Numbered from the stretch's first letter, positions 1 through 6,099 are shown. The stretch: DNA of 6,725 bases from Verrucomicrobiales bacterium (GCA_013911195.1 JACETS010000138.1:1-6725), one strand, 5' to 3'. Numbers and translations: made by a program. Notes: generated by a model not told the origin, from the sequence alone.

Positions 1-508
1 GGTGAGCCCATTCATCGGCATTTAATACACTTTGACCACTAAAATCTGATCCCCAGTGAGCGTGATAAATGACACCGTTTCTGAAACCGTGATGGATTCC
101 CTGACTACCTTGTCCAAAGATGAAGCGATCACCTGTGAAGGAAGACGCATCAGGCTTGATCCAACATGCCATAGTATAACTTGCTGATATCCCTTGATCC
201 CTATTACCAAAATCTGTGGGAACATCGGTTTCTACAACATTTATGTATCCTGTTGCCCCAAGTGAAAATGCAGCTCCCGAATTTGGTGTTGAGCCATTTG
301 GAGCACCCTCTTCACCGAATTGTATGTTGCCGATGACTGTCCCATTTCTCTCTTTTCCGCTTGAGTCTATTACACTTGTCGTTCCGGATTCGTCATCAAA
401 ATCATAATAAAGATAAGGTTCGGGAATTTGAGATTTAAGATCAAATTGAACTGCAAGAGTGCACGCCGTTATGAAAAAAATGTAAATTTTTTTTTGAAGA
501 AGTTTCAT
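1..508 (-). CDS. Secreted LamG-like (jelly-roll) protein, N-terminal part, cut by the window edge
   Basis: The reading frame opens at an ATG (506-508) and stays open for 169 codons to the left edge, so the C-terminal part is missing. Residues 1 to about 27 look like an export signal: lysines, a hydrophobic stretch (IYIFFITACTLAV), then a likely cleavage near LKSQ/IPEP. An I-T-A-C lipobox-like match at C16 is possible, but hydrophobic residues continue after it, so a secreted form is preferred. The mature part begins PYLYYDFDDESGTTSVIDSSG, the usual opening of LamG/concanavalin-like domains. It continues with GATGYINV, YTMACWIKPDASS (111-123) and NADEWAH at the edge, which in this family is normally followed by the 'VA.TYDG' strand. 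Such domains bind or act on carbohydrate or surface ligands, but no catalytic residues are visible and the ligand is unknown. The gene lies 133 bp downstream of the SH3/BamE-like gene on the same strand. The domain call is fairly secure; full architecture and function are not. Confidence 0.8.
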   Translation of the reverse strand, partial: MKLLQKKIYIFFITACTLAVQFDLKSQIPEPYLYYDFDDESGTTSVIDSSGKERNGTVIGNIQFGEEGAPNGSTPNSGAAFSLGATGYINVVETDVPTDFGNRDQGISASYTMACWIKPDASSFTGDRFIFGQGSQGIHHGFRNGVIYHAHWGSDFSGQSVLNADEWAH

Positions 509-641
509 GATTCAAAACATAGTTAAGTGTAAATTTGTACCCATAAGATTAAATCAAATAGAGATTTGAGAGTACTTTTATAGAAACGATTAAAAATCGG
601 AACTCATTATAAGTCAATCACATACGACTTATATTGATTTG
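509..641. other. Intergenic region before the LamG-like gene
   Basis: This 133-bp AT-rich gap separates two same-strand (minus) genes. It holds an 8-bp-arm inverted repeat (608-633) just past the upstream gene's stop, and a second small repeat, CGATT-AAA-AATCG (587-599 on the plus strand). On the minus strand a perfect TATAAT lies at 611-606, but there is no good -35 match 16-18 bp upstream and it overlaps the larger repeat. No Shine-Dalgarno sequence precedes the ATG at 508. The gap probably contains both the end of the upstream transcript and the promoter of the LamG-like gene, although the exact sites cannot be fixed. Confidence 0.4.
608..633. repeat. Perfect inverted repeat, 8-bp arms
   Basis: TATAAGTC (608-615) and GACTTATA (626-633) are exact reverse complements separated by 10 bases. 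The repeat begins 9 bases beyond the stop codon of the minus-strand gene ending at 642. As RNA it would form a weak AT-rich stem without a following U-run, so it is a poor intrinsic terminator. It could instead be a regulator site, because a TATAAT hexamer for the next gene overlaps its left arm. The function is unknown. Confidence 0.35.
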
Positions 642-1379
642 TTAGAATAATTCTATAGGAATGGGGACTATTTTAACATTTTGTCCACCCAAAGGGTTGC
701 CTTCGGTCTCTTCAATGCTTTCGACAATGTTATTATTGAATTTGACGGACAATTTACCCGTTTCCATTTTCACATAATATTTTTGTTTAAATAAATTCCC
801 AAGGCCATCACGACGCAATCTGTATTGAGCAACACGTTCAAAAGTTGAATATTCATAAACATCTGATCGACCCTCTCGATCAAGTTTTGAATTTTTTTTG
901 TTGGGCTTTCCCATAGAAGCAATTACTTCACTGGTATTCATTCCTAAAGCAATTTGTTGATTCTTAATCAGGTCATCTACAATTTTTTTTCTTTTGGATA
1001 ATACGCGAAGATTATCTGAAAATGTTTTATCCAATTTTTCCAATGCTAATTGAGTAACCCAGCCCTTAACTTGTCCATGTAAGGCCAAGCCTTTGATAAA
1101 AAATTGATTATTCAACACCGCGATAACTGTAACTTTTTTCCCTTTTTTTAACTGACCCACAGCTCTTTTGCCTTGTGGACTCACATAAATGGGAACTTGC
1201 TTTTGCGCCATAAGGATGACCGGTTCTTCGGTAAAATCCTCGAGATATATGGCTCCTTTTTCTCTATTTAGATTACTTTTATCTTTCGGTATTAAAGCAA
1301 TTGCAAAGGATGAACAAATAAGGAAATAAGTAATAAAAATAAAAAACCGTTTCCCCCTAATTGATCGATAAATCCTCAT
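642..1379 (-). CDS. Exported protein with SH3-like and BamE/SmpA-like domains
   Basis: The product is 245 residues. Residues 1-28 form a signal peptide: RIYRSIRGKR, a hydrophobic core FFIFITYFLICSSF, and an A-I-A cleavage motif at 26-28. Residues about 55-115 (QVPIYVSPQGKRAVGQLKKG ... VKGWVTQLAL) read as a bacterial SH3-like fold, with the 'ly..p.g..vg.l.kG..v.v' start and the 'GWV' end. A charged helical linker follows (118-143). Residues 144-225 begin LGMNTSEVIASMGKPNKK, the helix and 'G.P' turn typical of BamE/SmpA/OmlA-like domains. They finish with a beta-rich part, YYVKMETGKLSVKFNNNIVESIE, matching that family's 'v.F.dg.V..i' hairpin. There is no lipobox, so it is probably periplasmic or a signal-anchored protein rather than a classical BamE lipoprotein. 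It is divergent from hemL across 90 bp. Its role in envelope assembly or peptidoglycan contact is inference; the two domain calls rest on motif resemblance. Confidence 0.75.
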   Translation of the reverse strand: MRIYRSIRGKRFFIFITYFLICSSFAIALIPKDKSNLNREKGAIYLEDFTEEPVILMAQKQVPIYVSPQGKRAVGQLKKGKKVTVIAVLNNQFFIKGLALHGQVKGWVTQLALEKLDKTFSDNLRVLSKRKKIVDDLIKNQQIALGMNTSEVIASMGKPNKKNSKLDREGRSDVYEYSTFERVAQYRLRRDGLGNLFKQKYYVKMETGKLSVKFNNNIVESIEETEGNPLGGQNVKIVPIPIELF

Positions 1380-1469
1380 CGTTAAATTATTCTAGCGTTT
1401 TATGAAAAAAAAAGCAACGTAAGACGGCGCTTTTATACATAACCCTTGTAAGTTGAAAACTTAAAATAA
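1380..1469. promoter_or_regulatory. Divergent intergenic region between the SH3/BamE-like gene and hemL
   Basis: These 90 bp must carry the promoters of both divergently transcribed genes. They contain a nine-base A run near 1404-1412, an imperfectly defined TATACA-like hexamer before hemL (about 1434-1439) without a convincing -35 element, and the small inverted repeat at 1449-1463. Neither start codon has a purine-rich ribosome binding site. The promoter assignment comes from gene orientation, not from consensus matches. Confidence 0.5.
1449..1463 (+). repeat. Small inverted repeat in the hemL leader, next to the start codon
   Basis: TAAGTT (1449-1454) and AACTTA (1458-1463) are exact reverse complements around GAA. 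The repeat ends six bases before the hemL ATG, where a ribosome binding site would normally be. The stem is short and AT-rich, so it would be weak as RNA. It may be a protein-binding site or chance. Confidence 0.25.
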
Positions 1470-2753
1470 ATGCAGGAAAACAATTTATCATCAAAGCTTT
1501 TTGCTAGTGCAAAAGAAATAATACCAGGTGGAGTTAATTCTCCTGTTAGAGCATTTAGAAATGTTGGAGGAGATCCTTTTTTTGTGAGGGCGGCAAAAGG
1601 CTCAAAAATTTGGGATGTGGATAACCGTGAAATGATTGATTATGTGGGTACTTGGGGTCCAGCAATACTCGGCCACGCTCCTTTACCTGTCATAGAGGCT
1701 GTTCATGAAACGGCCAAGAGAGGAGTTAGTTTTGGTATACCTAATCCGTTGGAAATAGAAATTGCGAAAATTATTGTGGATTGGGTTCCATCAGTTGAGA
1801 AAGTGAGAATGGTCAATAGTGGTACCGAGGCCACAATGTCTGCTGTCCGGCTTGCGAGGGGTTATACTGGGAGGGAGAAAATTGTAAAATTTGAAGGTTG
1901 TTATCATGGTCATGTGGATTCTTTATTGGTGTCTGCTGGTAGCGGGGCTTTGACTCATGGTGAACCTGATAGCGCCGGTGTCCCTAAAGGTTTTGCCAAA
2001 GAGACCATTATTATTCCATTCAATGACCAAGAGAAAGTACAACAATGTTTTGAAGAAATTGGAGACCAAATAGCGGCCATTATTTTAGAGCCTGTTCCTG
2101 CTAATGCAGGGTTGTTTTTTCCTAAAAATGGTTTCTTAGAGTTTCTTCGAAAAATAACAAAAGAACACGGTTCTCTTTTAATTTTCGATGAGGTCATGAC
2201 TGGATTTAGAGTCGCTAAGGGTGGAGTTCAAGAAATCTATGGTGTTGTTCCCGATATAACGGCAATGGGAAAAGTTATAGGTGGGGGGTTACCAGTTGGA
2301 GCATTTGGAGGCAGGAAAGATATCATGGATAAACTTGCTCCAGATGGCCCTGTTTATCAGGCAGGAACACTATCAGGCAATCCTTTGGCCATGGCTGCTG
2401 GTATTGCGCAGCTCAAAGAATTAGAGAAATTGAGCGCTTGGGATAAACTTGAAGAGATTGGAGCACTTCTCGAATCCGGTGTCCGTGAAGCTATCCAAGA
2501 TTCGGGTCGCTCTTACACTTTCCACAGGATAGGGTCGATGTTTTGTCTTTTTTTCTCAGAAGGTCCCATTTATAATTTAGAAACCGCAACTGCAGCAGCG
2601 AAGACAGGCGAATTCCCTGAATTTTTTCACAAGTGTTTATCAGATGGGCTATATCTTGCACCGTCTCCATATGAAACCGGTTTCATATCCATGGCTCATT
2701 CTGGAGATGATATTACTAGGACAGTTGAGATAATTAAAAAGGCGATGACGTAG
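1470..2753 (+). CDS. hemL: Glutamate-1-semialdehyde 2,1-aminomutase (HemL)
   Basis: This PLP enzyme converts glutamate-1-semialdehyde to 5-aminolevulinate in the C5 route to heme and other tetrapyrroles, in the cytoplasm. At 427 residues it matches the family's usual length and is complete. It opens with the family signature IIPGGVNSPVRAFRNVGGDP (17-36), followed by WDVDNREMIDYVGTWGPAILGHA, the PLP phosphate-binding segment NSGTEATMSAVRLAR (116-130), GREKIVKFEGCYHGH (134-148), and the mobile active-site loop GSGALTHGEPDSAGVPKG. IFDEVMTGFR (238-247) carries D240, which pairs with the PLP ring nitrogen. AMGKVIGGGLPVGAFGG (265-281) carries the Schiff-base lysine K268. QAGTLSGNPLAMAAG and the C-terminal YETGFISMAHS are also present. 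The usual 'GAPTELE' segment reads GIPNPLE here, a mild deviation. The ATG at 1470 lacks a Shine-Dalgarno sequence but gives the standard N-terminus. The DUF1080 gene follows 56 bp downstream. Confidence 0.98.
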   Translation: MQENNLSSKLFASAKEIIPGGVNSPVRAFRNVGGDPFFVRAAKGSKIWDVDNREMIDYVGTWGPAILGHAPLPVIEAVHETAKRGVSFGIPNPLEIEIAKIIVDWVPSVEKVRMVNSGTEATMSAVRLARGYTGREKIVKFEGCYHGHVDSLLVSAGSGALTHGEPDSAGVPKGFAKETIIIPFNDQEKVQQCFEEIGDQIAAIILEPVPANAGLFFPKNGFLEFLRKITKEHGSLLIFDEVMTGFRVAKGGVQEIYGVVPDITAMGKVIGGGLPVGAFGGRKDIMDKLAPDGPVYQAGTLSGNPLAMAAGIAQLKELEKLSAWDKLEEIGALLESGVREAIQDSGRSYTFHRIGSMFCLFFSEGPIYNLETATAAAKTGEFPEFFHKCLSDGLYLAPSPYETGFISMAHSGDDITRTVEIIKKAMT

Positions 2754-2809
2754 TTTTCTTTTCTTTCTTGGTATCGGACTTGTGATAAGATTAATTGAAA
2801 CTAACTGTC

Positions 2810-3514
2810 ATGAAAACTCTCAAAACAATTGCGATCTTTTTAACACTCTCCTTAGGTTTTTTATTTTCTGAAGAAGAAAAAAAAGCTACCAAAGAAAAAA
2901 GCACACCGCTTTTTGATGGTAAGACCCTGAAAGGTTGGGAGGTTTGTAACTATGCGGGAATTGGTGAAATTAAAGTGATTCCCAAAAACAATTCATTACT
3001 TATTAATCGCGGTGAAATTCTGAGCGGTGTTAAATTATCTGAATTCGATAAACTAAAGTTACCAACCGTTAATTATGAAATATCTTTGGAGGGAAGAAGA
3101 GTAGAGGGAGATGATTTTTTTTGTTGCCTCACTTTTCCGTACAAGAAGAGTCACGCTACGTTCGTGCTTGGAGGTTGGGGAGGATCCGTTTGTGGAATTT
3201 CGAGCATTGATTTCATGGATGCCATGGAAAATTCAACTATGAGTGTCATGGATTTTGCAAAAGCTAAGTGGTACAAGGTTAGGCTGATTGTTACCGAAAA
3301 TAGATTTCAAGGATTTGTAGGCAAAAAAAGAATAGTCAATGTAGGCATTAAAGGAAGAAAAATAGGAATGCGTTTTGGAGAGATAGAAGAATCAATTCCT
3401 CTTGGGTTGTCAACTTTTCAAACAACGGGAGAATTCAAAAACATCATCATCAGAGAACTCAATCAAAAAGAAATTGATGCGGCCAAAAAACTTGATGAAG
3501 AGGATGAATTTTAA
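2810..3514 (+). CDS. Secreted DUF1080 (3-keto-disaccharide hydrolase fold) protein
   Basis: The ATG at 2810 gives 234 residues with a clean signal peptide: MKTLKTIAIFLTLSLGFLFS, then a charged EEEKKATKEK linker. An in-frame TTG at 2795 would add five residues and spoil the signal peptide's positive start, so it was not used. The domain starts at about 33 with PLFDGKTLKGWEV, the hallmark of DUF1080/3-keto-disaccharide hydrolase proteins, which are numerous in Verrucomicrobiota and Planctomycetota. It continues with LPTVNYEISLEGRRVEGDDF (84-103), CCLTFP, FVLGGWGGSVCGISSID (118-134), the N-terminal end of MENSTMSVMDFAKAKWYKVRLIVT (139-162), and a final ETGEFKNI-type strand (TTGEFKNIIIREL). This is a jelly-roll, concanavalin-like fold. 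Some members hydrolyse 3-keto-glycosides, but many are uncharacterised, so substrate and activity remain open. The C-terminal tail KEIDAAKKLDEEDEF is acidic. The gene is followed one base later by the lipoprotein gene, so the two are very likely co-expressed. Confidence 0.87.
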   Translation: MKTLKTIAIFLTLSLGFLFSEEEKKATKEKSTPLFDGKTLKGWEVCNYAGIGEIKVIPKNNSLLINRGEILSGVKLSEFDKLKLPTVNYEISLEGRRVEGDDFFCCLTFPYKKSHATFVLGGWGGSVCGISSIDFMDAMENSTMSVMDFAKAKWYKVRLIVTENRFQGFVGKKRIVNVGIKGRKIGMRFGEIEESIPLGLSTFQTTGEFKNIIIRELNQKEIDAAKKLDEEDEF

Positions 3515-3515
3515 C

Positions 3516-4013
3516 ATGAGGATATTCTTGGTTTCCTTGTTGTTGATTGGTTTTACAAGTTGCCAAACCTTGGAGCCTGAGGATCCTAAGCAATCTATCC
3601 CAGGCCTTCAGTTTTACTATAACGAGCCATTGAAGTTTTCTCTGGGTTATCCGAGAATTCTTAATATTAAGGTTGAAGACAAATCCGTAGCAGGCACTCC
3701 TGATGTTCTTTTGAATTTGTCCTACCCAGGGAACGATTACCCAATATTAGAGTTGTCGACTCACGCAATTAGTTGGATAGATTCCTTGAAAGACACTTTG
3801 ATTCCAGGAACCGAGGGAACAATCAAAGTTGGTGGCATTCGAGCGATAAAATTTGATATTGCAATGGATGATGAGAGAGGAATTTTTTCAAAACAAAGAA
3901 TTATTGTTAGAAACCATGGCAGGCTTTATGCATTCACTGGTAATGGAGAGACCTTTGAAGAAATTGTAGATTCTTTTAGATTCATTAATGAAGAAGAATC
4001 ACAGCCTGAGTGA
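3516..4013 (+). CDS. PsbP/DUF1795-like lipoprotein
   Basis: The product is 165 residues. MRIFLVSLLLIGFTSC is a compact lipoprotein signal peptide, with C16 the probable lipidated cysteine (F-T-S-C, slightly off the usual L-x-x-C). The mature protein has a short linker (QTLEPEDPKQSIPG), then a domain at about 31-157. This runs from YNEPLKFSLGYPRILNIK ('f.igYP..w.v') through GGIRAIKFDIAMDD and RIIVRNHGRLYAFTGNG, and closes with FEEIVDSFRF. That order and the closing 'F..iv.SF.f' are typical of PsbP-like/DUF1795 domains in bacteria, whose role is mostly unknown. The ATG at 3516 is chosen over the in-frame ATG at 3504 and a TTG at 3402 because it gives a proper signal peptide and lies one base past the DUF1080 stop. 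A purine-rich GAAGAGG (3497-3503) lies about 12 bases upstream, a little far for a normal ribosome binding site. Translational coupling with the DUF1080 gene is likely. Confidence 0.78.
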   Translation: MRIFLVSLLLIGFTSCQTLEPEDPKQSIPGLQFYYNEPLKFSLGYPRILNIKVEDKSVAGTPDVLLNLSYPGNDYPILELSTHAISWIDSLKDTLIPGTEGTIKVGGIRAIKFDIAMDDERGIFSKQRIIVRNHGRLYAFTGNGETFEEIVDSFRFINEEESQPE

Positions 4014-4034
4014 TATATTGTAAACAGGGTTTTT

Positions 4035-4955
4035 CTATTCCTCTCCAAAGGATTTGAATCTAAAAAATTTAGATTCACCTTTCAAATAATCGACAGTGAA
4101 GCTTGTTCGATCTCCTAATTCTCCTTCAATACTATCATCAATCTCCTCCCAGAGTTTGAGGTCTGTGCTTTCTTCAATTGAATATATGATTCCAGGTTTA
4201 CTGTAAAACTCGATAGTCATTTCGTTGCCTTCAATAGTGGCTCCAATTAATTCAAAACGATAAGGCTCTTCTTCTGCTGCTATATAGTTATCGAAAGTTA
4301 CATCTATCGGAACACTTACATCATCCGATACACTAAAAACCCCCAAAAACCCCGATTCGAAGAATTCACCTGCTTCAAATACTTCTGTCGCTGCAATTGG
4401 ATTGAGTAAATCTTCTTGAGTATAGAGCTCGGTTTTGAGTTCACGTCCTTTTCCTCTGAATACGATTCGAAGGTTTTCGCTAACAGCTTCTTCAATGTCA
4501 GCTTCAGCCATTACAATACCAGCCTCGTCGTCGATTCTAAGTATATACAATCTTCCCCCTGGATCTGCATCCCTTGGATTATAAACAGCACCATAACCAT
4601 CAAGAGTTGCTAAACCTGGTTCTTTGACTCTAGCTAGGACTCCCATGTTTTGGTCAATGGAAGAATCAAAATTAATATCAACAGCAATATAGAAGTTTTC
4701 ATACGTAACATCTTGTATGAAGCTTCCTGCTCGAGGTGGTCCGAGTGGTTCTATACCATGCCCTTCCATGGCGATACTGTAAGAATTGCCATTGGGAAAG
4801 CCCCATGATGCTGGAACTCCTTGTCCTGCCAAAGTGTTAACTTTTGTCCATCCATCGTCATTTCCATCATCAAAGTCATCTGATTGAGACTGAAGTGAAA
4901 TGGCCATAAGGCTCATTATCCCTAAATATAAGAGAGTTGCTCGTAAGGTTATCAT
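4035..4955 (-). CDS. Secreted jelly-roll-like protein with verrucomicrobial C-terminal domain
   Basis: The frame is open back to a TTG at 5036, but that start overlaps the CAP gene and puts 27 charged residues before the signal peptide. The ATG at 4953-4955 gives 306 residues with a good signal: MITLRATLLYLGIMSLMAIS, then LQSQ/SDD. The mature part opens DDFDDGNDDGWTKV (26-39), the usual start of concanavalin-like domains that describe a substrate-free jelly roll ('D.F.dG...GW'). It continues with FYIAVDINFDSS, MGVLARVKEP, GYGAVYNPRDADPGGRLYILRI and FLGVFSVSDDVSVPIDVTFDNYIA (about 208-231). Residues 236-304 form a second small beta domain: RFELIGATIEGNEMTIEF, then GIIYSIEESTDLKLWEEIDD and a closing KFFRFKSF. 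That pattern recurs at the C-terminus of secreted verrucomicrobial proteins. No catalytic residues are evident, so a binding or surface role is inferred. It is convergent with the lipoprotein gene, 21 bp away, and follows the CAP gene by 70 bp. Confidence 0.78.
   Translation of the reverse strand: MITLRATLLYLGIMSLMAISLQSQSDDFDDGNDDGWTKVNTLAGQGVPASWGFPNGNSYSIAMEGHGIEPLGPPRAGSFIQDVTYENFYIAVDINFDSSIDQNMGVLARVKEPGLATLDGYGAVYNPRDADPGGRLYILRIDDEAGIVMAEADIEEAVSENLRIVFRGKGRELKTELYTQEDLLNPIAATEVFEAGEFFESGFLGVFSVSDDVSVPIDVTFDNYIAAEEEPYRFELIGATIEGNEMTIEFYSKPGIIYSIEESTDLKLWEEIDDSIEGELGDRTSFTVDYLKGESKFFRFKSFGEE
4055..4077. repeat. Perfect palindrome, 10-bp arms, at the convergent gene ends
   Basis: TGAATCTAAA (4055-4064) and TTTAGATTCA (4068-4077) are exact reverse complements around three A's. 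The repeat lies inside the last codons of the minus-strand gene (ESKFFRFKS) and 41 bases past the stop of the plus-strand lipoprotein gene. As RNA it forms a 10-bp stem with a three-base loop on either strand. Neither side has a clear U-run, so it would be at best a partial, bidirectional terminator or a 3'-end-stabilising hairpin. Confidence 0.4.
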
Positions 4956-4977
4956 AGTGAGTGTTTTACCATGAATG

Positions 4978-4983
4978 ATTATA
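4978..4983 (-). promoter_or_regulatory. Possible -10 element for the secreted jelly-roll gene
   Basis: A perfect TATAAT on the minus strand lies about 23 bases upstream of the ATG at 4955, in the 70-bp gap after the CAP gene. It would give a leader of about 15 bases. No -35 hexamer better than two or three matches is found 16-18 bp further upstream, so the call rests on the -10 alone. Confidence 0.3.
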
Positions 4984-5002
4984 AATTGGCGAGCCTGAAT
5001 TA

Positions 5003-5018
5003 AGATCTTTTTTGATCT
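5003..5018 (-). terminator. Weak hairpin just past the CAP gene stop
   Basis: AGATC and GATCT flank a run of six A's (minus strand), starting about eight bases after the CAP stop codon. The stem is only 5 bp and no U-run follows, so it may slow or partly end transcription, or be chance. Confidence 0.2.
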
Positions 5019-5025
5019 CTCAGTT

Positions 5026-6099
5026 TCAAGGGCCAAACATTTGGGTCCAGTGCTTACCGGAAAGGCCCATGCCTACTCGCTTAGCATTTGGATTGAACAT
5101 ATTGACATGGTGGCCGGGGCTGTACCACCAAGCTCTATTAGCGGATTCTCCATTTTGACTGCCTTTATAAATATTTTCTGCGTTGGCTATTGTTCCCGCA
5201 AGTTTGGCTCTGTCCCAAGGTGATTTTTTACCTCTAATTGGTGAATCGTGAGCAAAGAAACCTTTTCTTTCCATGTCCTTTGAATGTTCTCGGGACGCCA
5301 AGCAAAGTTTTGGATCAATTATACAAGGCCTTAGTCCAATAAGAATACGGTACTCATTAAGATTGCGAACTGCGGCTGCTTCTGAGGGGTTGATATTCTT
5401 AATGTTTTTATCATTCATTTCTAGGATCTGCATATATTCTCTCGGTGGACCTAGGACAGAGGTTGATGTTAATTTTTCATAGTTCAAAAGCTCTTTCATT
5501 CCAAAGTCAACTACATCGCTTTCGAGAAGAACCAATCTATCCATACAAATCTTTCTCTGCTTAATTAAGTGGGAGATATAGTCTCGTCTTTTTTGTAAAG
5601 AGGGATTTATAGCAAATACCTCATCAACCTTCATGACTTTCAAATTTTTTAATCGATTTAATGCGGGGTCACCAATTTGCTTAATTTGATTTTTGGTTAA
5701 CTTTTCACCAAGTTTTCTCAAGCCTTGAACCTTTTGTTCTAGCAACAGAATTTCTTGCCTGGTTGTTGATGTAGTTTTCTTGAAACCAGCCTTTTTCGCG
5801 CAATCAACGTAAAATTTTTGATACAAGGGCCACTTAGCTCGCAATTCCCTATCAAATTTCTGAAACATTTTTTGGGCGACTGGTCGCCCAATTTCCATCA
5901 TTTCGTTTAGAATAGAGATTTGCTTAGAATAATTATCCTGATGTTTTTCGTATTCATTATAGAGCTTTGTGGCTCTAATTTTGTCATCTTGATTAAGTTT
6001 ATTAACATCTCCAATTTCGAGTTTGGAGGCGTTAACCGAATGGCTTATGAGTAAGCACGATAAAGTTAAAACAATAATCTGGGGTTTGATTAAAGACAT
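5026..6099 (-). CDS. Secreted CAP/SCP-domain protein with long helical N-terminal extension
   Basis: The product is 357 residues. Residues 1-24 are a signal peptide (PQIIVLTLSCLLISHSVNA, cleavage after A24). Residues 25 to about 238 are rich in K, E, L and Q and look mainly helical, possibly coiled coil (for example KTTSTTRQEILLLEQKVQGLRKLGEKL); no family is recognised. Residues 240-357 are a CAP (SCP/PR-1-like) domain: AAAVRNLNEYRILIGLRPCIIDPKLCLASREHSKDM, GFFAHDSP, ANAENIY, SANRAWWYSPGHHVNMFNPNAKRVGMGL and the closing HWTQMFGP. The cavity residues typical of CAP domains are visible: H272 and H284, E308, and H330/H331 in the 'SPGHH.N' motif. CAP proteins are secreted and mostly bind lipids, metals or surface partners; their bacterial roles are poorly known. 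The ATG at 6097-6099 is chosen because it starts the signal peptide. The frame ends right after the CAP domain, so it is intact. OsmC lies 83 bp upstream. Confidence 0.9.
   Translation of the reverse strand: MSLIKPQIIVLTLSCLLISHSVNASKLEIGDVNKLNQDDKIRATKLYNEYEKHQDNYSKQISILNEMMEIGRPVAQKMFQKFDRELRAKWPLYQKFYVDCAKKAGFKKTTSTTRQEILLLEQKVQGLRKLGEKLTKNQIKQIGDPALNRLKNLKVMKVDEVFAINPSLQKRRDYISHLIKQRKICMDRLVLLESDVVDFGMKELLNYEKLTSTSVLGPPREYMQILEMNDKNIKNINPSEAAAVRNLNEYRILIGLRPCIIDPKLCLASREHSKDMERKGFFAHDSPIRGKKSPWDRAKLAGTIANAENIYKGSQNGESANRAWWYSPGHHVNMFNPNAKRVGMGLSGKHWTQMFGP

Noticed and set aside
22..407. Short ORFs on both strands (22-225 minus, 216-407 plus)
   Set aside because: They overlap the LamG-like frame, which has a signal peptide and recognisable domain motifs; the short products resemble nothing.
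1404..1412. A-run in the hemL divergent region as an UP element or phase-variable tract
   Set aside because: It is a single short run in AT-rich sequence with no promoter at the right spacing; nothing supports either role.
1955..2197. 80-residue minus-strand ORF inside hemL
   Set aside because: It lies antisense to a strongly conserved enzyme with all key motifs, and its product has no recognisable features.
2795..2809. TTG start extending the DUF1080 protein by five residues
   Set aside because: The ATG at 2810 gives a better signal peptide and no ribosome binding site supports the TTG.
3402..3515. Upstream TTG or ATG (3504) starts for the lipoprotein
   Set aside because: They overlap the DUF1080 gene in another frame and bury the lipoprotein signal peptide behind basic residues; the ATG at 3516 gives a standard signal and a one-base gap.
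4416..4613. 65-residue plus-strand ORF antisense to the jelly-roll gene
   Set aside because: It has no recognisable motifs and lies opposite a credible secreted protein.
4956..5036. TTG start at 5036 for the minus-strand jelly-roll gene
   Set aside because: It overlaps the end of the CAP gene and adds 27 charged residues before the signal peptide; the region holds the 70-bp intergenic gap and a TATAAT instead.
5041..5482. Two plus-strand ORFs antisense to the CAP domain
   Set aside because: They mirror conserved CAP-domain codons and have no features of their own.
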